Shown here piece by piece: positions 56,595 to 64,000 of a stretch of DNA of 64,000 nucleotides. How positions within the stretch are numbered: position 1 is the first letter of the stretch; each line of letters begins with the position of its first letter. Source of the stretch: Calliphora vicina. Lineage: Eukaryota; Arthropoda; Insecta; Diptera; Calliphoridae. The notes under the pieces were generated by a model. It searched no databases and was not told the origin of the DNA. It worked only from the letters and a program-made list of their open reading frames with translations. The stretch spans positions 76,094,920 to 76,158,919 of the forward strand of contig NC_088781.1 of assembly GCF_958450345.1 (NCBI RefSeq), given 5' to 3'. The position numbers and the translations under genes were made by a program.

Positions 56595-58376
56595 TGTAGT
56601 GGTGTGGTGGTCAGCTGTTTGTTTAAAAGAAAACAAACAGAAAACAAAATAAACGAAAAGGGACTGAGTGGCCAGATTGCTAGCGGCGCGGCTAAAGCTC
56701 GCCGGATGGGGTGGTTCTTGCCGGCAATCTGGACCACGGACACACACTGACACAAAATTCATACCAGCATTTGGGGTATTTAATAGAAAAAAGGGCCAAA
56801 AGTAGTCCTGCATCTCCATACGGTCATTCCTATACACAAATTATGACCCTCCCTCTCGAGGATTCATCCTCGCCATGACGTCATCTTACTCGACGTCCCA
56901 GATCTTCCCTGCAAACATTTAGTCACCCTACTTACCGCCGATTATTAAAAATTTACCACCTCATAATAATGACAACACTTTACAAATTCATTTAAACATT
57001 ATAAAAGGTTTTGTTTATTTAAAATAAGAGATTTAACAAAGTTTCATTAGGATTTAATTTTAAGGTTAGCAAATTTTAAGTTTTAATTATTCACAAATTT
57101 TAGTTTTAAGTTTTAGCAAATTTAGTTTTCTTTTTGTTATATTTGCAAAATTTAATTCCAAGATTTTAGCAAACTTTAGTTTTATGATTTTAGATTTAAG
57201 ATTTTAACAACATTTAGTTTTCAAATTTTAACAAAATTTAGTTTTTAGCTTTTGGCAAATTTAGTTTTTAGTAACTTTAGTTTTTAGCAAATTTAGTTTT
57301 TTAGTTTTAAGATTTTAACAAACTTTAGTTTTTTAAATTTTGTGTTTCAAGTTCCATTTAAGTTTTTTTTTTTCTTCTATTTCAAGTTTTCCCTTTTATT
57401 TCAGGTTCACGATATATAGCTAGCTGGACTGATCTCCCAAGGATGGAAGTTTCTCGACGACAGGTGGTTGCAGGATGGCTTTCTGTCCGTCCGTTTTATA
57501 GTCTGTTCGGGTATTTCAGGTGAGTAACAAAAAAATATATTATAATTACCTTTTAAATAATTTGTTATTTTTTTTCTCTGTATATACTGGTTTCCGGCAA
57601 CCTATGAGTTCAAATCTACCTCGGGATTATTCTTAACTAGGCCTGAGCTCAATCCTATCTTTCTCGCGCACGCTTGGACCAATTTCATCCAGCGGACTGG
57701 CTTCGAGCAACTAACGTAAGGTATGCCTATAAACGAATATATAGCTAGATATATATTTCCCTTTTTTTTTTTGTTTACTAAATTTTTTTTTATTTTTTTT
57801 TTATATATAGAAATTATCTAAAAGGACTGGTTCTGTTCGTCCTGTCGTTCGGGTAAGAGGTACACTTACTAGGTCGAAAACCTTAATACCTGGACACCAC
57901 AGGACTGATGGTGCGGATCTGCCAAAGTAGTCCCACGATGGATGGAGCTGGCGATGGCGTGGCTCAGCGTTGGCTGATTTAGTTTTAAGTTTCTGTTTTA
58001 TTTAGCTTTAAGTTTAACTTTATTTAGTTTTAAGTTTTATTTTAAGTTTTGTTTTAAATTTGTAAGTTATTAAATGAATAAAAAAAAAAATATTCAATTT
58101 AAATTCAGATTTTGCTTTTGCTGACGGCCACGGGCTCCACCTTCTTCTTAGGCAGGGAAAAATGAAAAAGGACCGGCATTTTAGCTTTTAGGGACCGAGA
58201 AACCTCGGTTGGCAATATTGTTCCCAATATATTCTTTTAACTTCAGCCATTTGCAGTGTAGTTCTTTGTTTTTGTTTATATTTTCCAGCTGTCAAATTGT
58301 TTACATCCCCGCGTTGCCAACTTTCTTTTCGTCTTCTTCTTTTTAAATTTTGCCCTACTACAGGGTGCACACGACA
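56595..58376 (+). mobile_element. LTR-like insertion, 1782 bp (solo LTR or similar)
   Basis: Starts TGTAGTGGTGTGGTGG and ends GGGTGCACACGACA, TG...CA, with ATCT on both sides (56591-56594, 58377-58380). The left duplication arm shows the uninterrupted site (TTAGAGATGGTAACC at about 48234). A TATA-like word is at about 57411 and AATAAA at about 58077. Between them are three blocks, two of them followed by donor-like gtgagt/gtaagg and preceded by pyrimidine tracts, suggesting exon-like pieces. 57050-57340 is a low-complexity TTTTAGTTTT series. No protein gene. A fragment of the same end is at 27730-27886. Confidence 0.65.
57050..57345. repeat. TTTAGTTTTTAGCAAA low-complexity series
   Basis: Many imperfect copies of TTTTAGCAAATTTAG within the LTR-like insertion. 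A similar TTTAGTTTTAAG series is at 57975-58065. Simple internal repeats. Confidence 0.7.
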
Positions 58377-58380
58377 ATCT

Positions 58381-58650
58381 CTAATAGATATACTAGTATC
58401 GTATCTAAAATTATTATTAGTTGTTAAATTGTAATTTACCGCTATTATATTAGCACGTTTAAAATTATGATAAAAAATAGGCGTGCCATTTTCATTTTGA
58501 ATAATATTTAATTTATCTAAATACGAAAAGGCCTCCGGTGGTACAAATCCTTTTTTTAAGGTGTGAGATATAAACTCTTCATTTGTATAGTATTGAGCCA
58601 TTATTAAATTGTTTTCTTTACATAACGACGCTGGTTTATTTCCTTTAAAT
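58381..58650 (-). pseudogene. Unidentified protein, N-terminal part
   Basis: On the - strand from about 58601: MAQYYTNEEFISHTLKKGFV, PPEAFSYLDKLNIIQNENGT, PIFYHNFKRANIIAVNYN and LTTNNNFRYDTSISIRD. There the 1.78 kb insertion interrupts; the frame continues at 56590 with GTLQKFNTKKCWWISN and stops. The left arm at 48190-48289 has the last third uninterrupted. The whole would be about 105 residues, or more if it started further upstream, where the Gypsy LTR has cut it. No family recognised. Base composition is like the surroundings. Confidence 0.5.
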
Positions 58651-59176
58651 AAACCGGATACTTTTGATTGCAAATAAAAGCCGTTTAGTAGTTTGAAAAT
58701 TGTAACAACTCTTTATTTATTTAAATGTACAACAACAGAATTAAATAGTCACTCAATGTTTTTTATACACGTTTGCAAATTCACAGAAATACAGACACAA
58801 TTTATAATGCACACGAATTTACTTGAAAAACACAACACACTTTAAGGCTCTAGTTGATGTTTATTCGAAAAGCGTCTCTGATAAACTCACTAACGACTGC
58901 AACCTCTGCCACTATTTATAACACTGCATTACCATCTAGAAAGCTCTTTAACTGTCAAAGTTTGAATATTCTAGATCATACGCCATCTGTGGTGTACTTT
59001 CTACAATGTTCTTTAACTGATTATTCGAACTCAAATACAGCGTTGCAATCAAATCAACTGAAAGCTTTTATTTAACAATGCCCACAGATATGTTACAGTT
59101 TTACAGCATTGTTACTTGAAAGCATTATGCTACTTTTAAATCAGCCGTTAAAATCGTTATATTTGAATTCAAGTAC
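58628..59176 (-). mobile_element. 3' LTR remnant of the Gypsy-family element, both termini lost
   Basis: Homologous to the LTRs at 10-608 and 23325-23921 but lacking the first 13 bases (TGTTACGAAATTG) next to the polypurine tract and about the last 23 bases (through GTAACA). The downstream border joins directly to the unidentified frame (58381-58650). Without its termini no target duplication can be seen. Confidence 0.85.
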
Positions 59177-59178
59177 TG

Positions 59179-59184
59179 CCCCCC
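59179..59184 (-). promoter_or_regulatory. Polypurine tract
   Basis: C-run on the + strand between the integrase frame and the LTR, in the context GCGGGGGGCAG on the - strand, the same as at the start of the window. Confidence 0.7.
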
Positions 59185-59186
59185 GC

Positions 59187-60942
59187 TTAAGCCTGTTCGT
59201 CCCGAATAGGCATAGATTCACTTCTCCCATAGGCAGCTAGTCGTTCTAGATGTACGACCTTCATTTTAGATCTCGGGCTCTTTTCTTTCTGTATTCTGTA
59301 CACCACGTCGTTTAATTTCTTAATCACCTTGTATGGTCCATCCCAATGGGTTTGTAGTTTGGGAGACAGTCCTTTCTTGCGTTGTGGGTTATACAGCAGT
59401 ACAAGTTGGCCTTCATTAAATCCCTCAGAATTCGCTGCTCGATCGTATCTGGCTTTCATTTCTGCTGGTCATTTTTATTCGTCTGCGTACGAATTCGTGA
59501 AGTTCGTTAAGGTCATCTTGCTCTTGGGAAGTGTTTTCATTATTTGATGAGGGCTTAATACCGAATTCTAAATCACCAGTCAACTTGAGTTCTGTCCCGA
59601 ATACAATTTTTGCAGGTGTTCGAGAGGTTGAGTCATGAACAGCTGACCTGTATGCCAATAGAAATTTTGGTATGTGTTCATCCCAGTCCTTCTGGTGTGC
59701 ACTGACCACTTTTCTTAAATATTCCTCCAGGGTGCGATTGAATCTTTCGACCATGCCATCAGATTGAGGATGCAGTGGCGTTGTTCTGGTTTTTCTTATT
59801 CCGTATAAGTCGCACATTTCCTTGAATACGACGGATTCAAAATTTCTACCCTGATCCGAGTGCAACTCCAGTGGAACACCATAGCGACACACCCAGTTGT
59901 TCACAAATACGCTTATAACCGTTTTAGCTTCCTGATTGGGTATTGCATATACCTCTGGCCATTTGCTGAAATAATCCATAACCACTAGAACGTAACGGTT
60001 TCCAGCATCACTGACAGGGAAAGGGCCTGCTACATCCATCGCAATCCGCTCGAATGGCGCACCTGAGTTATACTGCTGAAGTTGTCCACGACTTCTTCTT
60101 ACTGGGCCCTTCGCTGCTATGCATTGTGGACAATTGGCTACCCAATCGGCTACTGCTTTCTGACAACCCACCCAATAAAAACGTTGTTTTAGCTTCTCTA
60201 AGGTTTTTGTCACACCAAGATGACCACCACTGGTACCGTCATGAAACTCTTTCATTACTTCGTTTATTTTAGAGGATGGTACAACAATTAGATTTGTCAC
60301 TGTTTTACCGTCAGCACTTTCCCATATGCGGTATAAGCAGCCATTTAACAATTGTAGACTATTCCATAGGGCCCAATATGATTTCATCAGTGGACTTTCG
60401 GCCGATATTTCATTGCGGGCTGGCCTTCTGCCTTCTTCTTTTGCCGATATTATTTTTGACAGTACGGGGTCATTTCTCTGCGATACAGACCAATCTGCAC
60501 TGGACTCTATATGCATTAGTCGAACGTCAATGACACATTCCTTTCTCTCGGCTTTTGCGCAATGCTTGCATTCCACGTTGCAAGGCCGTCTTGAGAGCGC
60601 GTCCGCATTGCCGTGTTTCAAACCCTTCCGGTGCTCGATGCTAAAGTCATAGCTCTGAAGCCGCTCAATCCAACGAGCCAGTTGCCCTTCAGGTTGTTTA
60701 AATTGCAACAACCACCTGAGGGCAGAATGATCGGTTCTCAGTTGGAAGTGCTGACCATACAAATACTTGTGGAAATGCTTCACACACTCCAATACTGCCA
60801 GGAGTTCACGTCGCGTTACGCAGTAATTTCTCTCAGGCTTGGAAAGTATTCGGCTGTAGTAGCATATTACCTTTTCCGTCCCGTTGATCACCTGCGAAAG
60901 CACACCGCCTATTCCGTATCCACTCGCATCGCTGTCTAGCAT
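59187..60942 (-). pseudogene. Gypsy-family pol: RNase H and integrase
   Basis: Frame 60942-59425 has RNase H (LDSDASGYGIGGVLSQ, TRRELLAVLECVKHF, LRTDHSALRWLL, GNADALSRRPC; about residues 1-118). The integrase zinc finger follows (H..GGHLGV...NCPQC, about 235-275), then the DDE core (MDVAGPF, HSDQGRNFESVV, PQSDGMVERFNRTLEEYL). A frameshift at about 59440 leads into 59459-59187 with the GPY/F-type end LQTHWDGPYKVIKKL. The RNase H start is also shifted relative to 61114-60945 (LTQKSRAFLWSESQEQAF). The integrase would insert the element cDNA. No envelope frame follows. Confidence 0.9.
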
Positions 60943-60944
60943 AA

Positions 60945-62085
60945 AACTTCGCCCCTGGGATGGGATATGCCAAAATTGGGGCTGTACACAACAATTCCTT
61001 TAACTGAAGGAATGCCTGTTCTTGAGATTCACTCCACAGGAACGCTCGCGACTTCTGCGTTAGCTCATGTAGGCTTGCGGCAACACTGGCAAAATTCGTC
61101 GGTAGTACGTGCAAAGGCCTAGAAAACTGCGCAATTCGTGAAGATTTCTCGGACGAGGCCAGTCCTTTACGGCTCGTATTTTATCCTCATCTGTTGATAT
61201 GCCGTCTGCTGTTACGCGATGCCCTAAATACTTAACTTCTTTCTGGAACAATGCACATTTCTTTACGCTAAGTTTTAGTCCAGCCGCTGCTATTCGTTTA
61301 AGGACTTCTTCAAGGTTTTTCAAGTGTTCATCGAAAGACTTCCCCATGACAATTATGTCATCGAGGTACACCAAACATGTCTTCCAGTGAAGTCCTTTCA
61401 ACACATGTTCCATTAAACTCTCGAATGTGGCTGGAGCATTGCAGAGTCCAAAGGGCATCACATTAAACTGCCATAATCCATCACTAGCACTAAACGCAGT
61501 TTTCTCTTTGTCTTTTTCTGCAATCTCTACCTGAAAATAACCACTTTGCAAGTCTAATGTGGAGAACCATTTTGTTCCAGCTAATGTGTCCAGGGTGTCG
61601 TCAATTCTTGGTAGCGAGTAGCTGTCTTTTTTAGTAACGTCGTTCAGCTTTCTATAATCGACGCAAAACCTAGTGCTGCCGTCTTTCTTTTTAACTAACA
61701 CAACAGGCGAGCTCCAAGGACTTGAAGATGGTTCGATTACTCCATCCCGCTCCATTTCGTTAACCAACTCCTTCACCTCACTTCGTTTTGCTAGAGGAAT
61801 ACTTCTGGGCGCCTGCTTTGCAATTGCCGTTCTACCTTGGCTTTGACTTTTTAAGGCGAAGACCGAGGTATGTTTCTTCAGAAGCTGTTTGGCCTTATTT
61901 CTATCTGGCGGTTCTAATCCTCCTACCCATTTCCCCACATATTCCGCTAGTAGCTCGTGTTCCTTGGTGGATTTATTGGCATGTTCCGGGTTTTTCTCGC
62001 AATTGATTACTGCCTCTGCTGAAGTGCATCGACCTATTTCGGAATTTGGCTTAACGACTTTTACAGAGCTGGACAGGTTAAGCAC
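60945..62085 (-). pseudogene. Gypsy-family pol: reverse transcriptase
   Basis: Frame 62085-61060 (341 codons) has LLKKHTSVFALK, ERDGVIEPSSSPWSSPVVLV, STRFCVDYRKLNDVTKKDSY, FSTLDLQSGYFQVEIAEKDK, MPFGLCNAPATFESLMEHVL and CLVYLDDIIVMG (catalytic YLDD), then KCALFQKEVKYLGHRV. It is a typical Ty3/Gypsy RT. It shifts frame at about 61080 into LPTNFASVAASLHELTQKSR and again at about 60945. Its start overlaps the protease frame end by 8 bases in another frame. Confidence 0.9.
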
Positions 62086-62578
62086 ATACTAAAGTTTCTG
62101 ACTGTGGTGGTAGTCTCTGATGCTCGACGGTAACTAGCTTTCTTACTTGAGTCCTATTTTCATATTCGACGTCAAGGGGTATTTCCACATTTCGCCAAAT
62201 CATAACTTTTTGTCCCATATCCAAAGTAATGCCGTGAGTAATCATGAAATCAGCACCAATGATTACTTTGTCCACAATATCGGCAACAATAAATACATGA
62301 TTGACGCTAACATTGGCAATGGTTACTTTCACATTTACTTTACCATAGACAGTGGCTGGCTCCCCAGTAGCTGTGCGCAGACTTACCCCACGTAATGGTT
62401 CAATTGTGTTTTTGACTAAATCGGGCTTGACTATGGACTGCGACGCTCCTGTGTCTATAGTAAAAATGTGCTTTTGACCGTTGATGTATCCACTAGCCGT
62501 AAGATTGCTATTTTTCTGCTGCATTACTGATATGGAGATTGTGGGGCCCTCAGATGTGGGAGCTAGCTCTTGCCCCAT
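62078..62578 (-). pseudogene. Gypsy-family aspartic protease
   Basis: Frame of 166 codons with the active-site block FTIDTGASQSIVK, then GVSLRTATGEPATVYGKV and VIIGADFMITHGI (flap and second conserved region). It matures Gag-Pol. It is in a different frame from both the gag zinc knuckle upstream and RT downstream, so either programmed frameshifts or mutations separate them. Given the other lesions, mutation is the likelier cause for at least one. Confidence 0.85.
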
Positions 62579-62639
62579 AAAGCTAGCTCGTTTTAGTTTA
62601 AAGGTGATTCTTGTGACGATTGATGATTTGACGGCTGGT

Positions 62640-64000
62640 TGTTTCTTGGAGGCGAAACAGATCTGGTTCGTTTTCTCGGTGCTTTGCAGTTTCGTTGAAT
62701 ATGACCAGATTTACCGCAATTATAACATTTTACTCTGGCTTTGATATGCTTATCATTAAACGCCTACAAGACCTTTTTTAATTCATCGACTATATTTCTA
62801 TCGTCTTCAGCAACAACCTCGATATTGCGCACCTTGCATATTTGCGGCTTTGAAATTATTTTCGCCGTTTCTTGCGCCAGTGCAAATGAGACTGTTTCAG
62901 CAAATGATAGTTTAGGTGTAGCACAAACCGCATGTTTTATTTCAGGATCGCGAATGACATTGACGAATGCCTCTATCTTGATATGGTCCAAAACTGGGTT
63001 GTTCTCCCCTGGATAAGTAAGCTGTAGCAAACGCTCGATTTCCAACGCAAAATCTTGTAGCGTCTCATTGGGTTTCTGCACTCTACCACGCAATTCCATT
63101 CGGTATAATTCTTTTTTATGTTCGCCACCGTACTTACGTTGTAGCGCCTCCATTATGTCATCATAACAATTTCTGTTGCTTGCTGGCACGCTTTCAAGAA
63201 CTACTGCTGCATTCCCTTTTAAGGCCAAAATCAATTCTATAGGTTTTTTCTTCATTGTTCCACATGTTTCTAATGGCAACTGTATCAAACTGGAATTTGA
63301 ACACATTAAATGGTGTAGTGCCATCAAAACTAGGGGCCTTTATTCTACTAGAGGATTCTGGAATAATTTGTACCGCACCTTCTTGATACTGATGACTATT
63401 CACTTTTGTTACCAAGTCGGACACCTTTTTGTCAATTTCATCCATTCTGTTGTTAATAACTGCTCCTTCTTGACATTGAACATTATTCACTTTTGTTTCT
63501 AAGTCCGAAACCTTTTTATCAATGACATCCACTATGCAGTTAATAACCTCAGACATTTCCTGAATTTTCTCATCTGTTACTCTAGAAGATTCTTGAAGTT
63601 TCGCTTCCATTTCCGCTAAGTGTTTAATAGTTTCTTTGACTTCAGCTTTAACCTCAGAACGAAGTTTCTCATTGTCGGCAAGAAGTTTCTCATTGTTGAC
63701 TCTAGATGTTTCTTGAAATTCTTCTTTGACTTCGGCTAGAAGTTCAGTTTTAACCTCCGCAAGCTGTTTCGAATTTTCGTTCAATTTTGCTTCCAGGTTC
63801 TTGTTGGCTGTTTCCATTTTGTCCATCATAGCCGCGAACATTGTGCTTAAATCCATGCTGCTTGTTGTTGAACGTGTAGAAACTTCCATTTCTTCCTTAT
63901 ACTCGAATTCGTAAGCACCGATGTCAATATCACGCCGTTTGAATTCGTCTATAAGCCTCTTTTGCAATTCTGCCTTGTTACCTGCTGTTTGTAGCTCCAA
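62640..64000 (-). pseudogene. Gypsy-family gag, SAP-like N-terminus to zinc knuckle
   Basis: At the window edge the frame begins ELQTAGNKAELQKRLIDEFK, a SAP-like helix pair, followed by about 150 residues of heptad-rich coiled coil (EVKTELLAEVKEEF, NEKLLADNEKLRSEVKAEV). The capsid part is at 63327-62764 (LALKGNAAVVLESVP, YGGEHKKELYRMELRGRVQK, NETLQDFALEIERLLQLTYP), after a one-base frameshift near 63250. A TAG stop (62766-62764) in the same frame precedes AFNDKHIKARVKCYNCGKSG and HIQRNC, the CCHC knuckle. The gene runs beyond the window. The 5' LTR is outside. Confidence 0.85.

Overview
This is a 64 kb window of AT-rich, repeat-dense nuclear DNA. The only host gene I can support is the last two exons of a TACO1/YebC-family gene (mitochondrial translational activator) at 21283-21367 and 26186-26296 on the + strand. 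The spliced gene, the transposon mix (Ty3/Gypsy, BEL/Pao, Jockey- and I-clade LINEs, Helitrons, many hAT-type MITEs, Tc1, Harbinger, RAG1/Transib-like relics) and the repeat style fit an insect, most likely a higher dipteran. Almost everything else is mobile DNA, mostly decayed and often nested.

Layout, left half. 1-608: end of a Gypsy-family element (polypurine tract plus LTR). 700-4150: three pieces of a RAG1/Transib-like transposase relic. 6275-6640: a two-copy tandem repeat. 6939-11370: a decayed Helitron interrupted by two MITEs whose empty sites are preserved in a second Helitron copy at 18029-20372. 11738-12510: 5' part of a LINE with a 2A-like motif. 12563-13007: hAT MITE. 14309-16160: an element with RSS-heptamer-like ends and a 5-bp duplication. 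16389-17067: hAT element. 20950-21213: small Helitron. 21283-26296: TACO1 exons flanking a 4.8 kb intron that holds a BEL/Pao integrase piece, a hAT fragment, a solo Gypsy LTR, a fold-back-like hAT element and about 300 bp of GATA repeats.

Layout, right half. 26680-28720: MITE with a nested LINE tail, an LTR-end fragment and a LINE RT fragment. 29013-33169: a hAT MITE carrying an I-clade LINE. 33256-33698: another MITE. 34120-38520: a decayed Jockey-type LINE. 38906-39700: hAT pieces. 40397-45106: an apparently intact Jockey-type LINE (ORF1 525 aa, ORF2 886 aa, overlapping ATGA). 45107-47659: a 2.55 kb fold-back palindrome apparently inserted in the LINE's target duplication. 48190-58673: a large inverted duplication carrying the 3' end of an unidentified coding sequence; one arm is split by a 1.78 kb LTR-like insertion with a 4-bp duplication. 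Between the arms lie Helitron, LINE, Harbinger, Tc1 and MITE pieces. 58628-64000: a Gypsy-family element on the - strand (gag, protease, RT, RNase H, integrase), broken by frameshifts and a stop.

The elements do not form a cooperating gene system. The value of the window is in its insertion history: target duplications, paralogous empty sites and nesting order can be read directly. The least explained items are the fold-back palindrome with its 180-bp internal units, the duplicated unidentified ORF, and the coexistence of RAG1-like transposase relics with an element bearing RSS-like ends. All family names come from motif reading by eye, without database searches.
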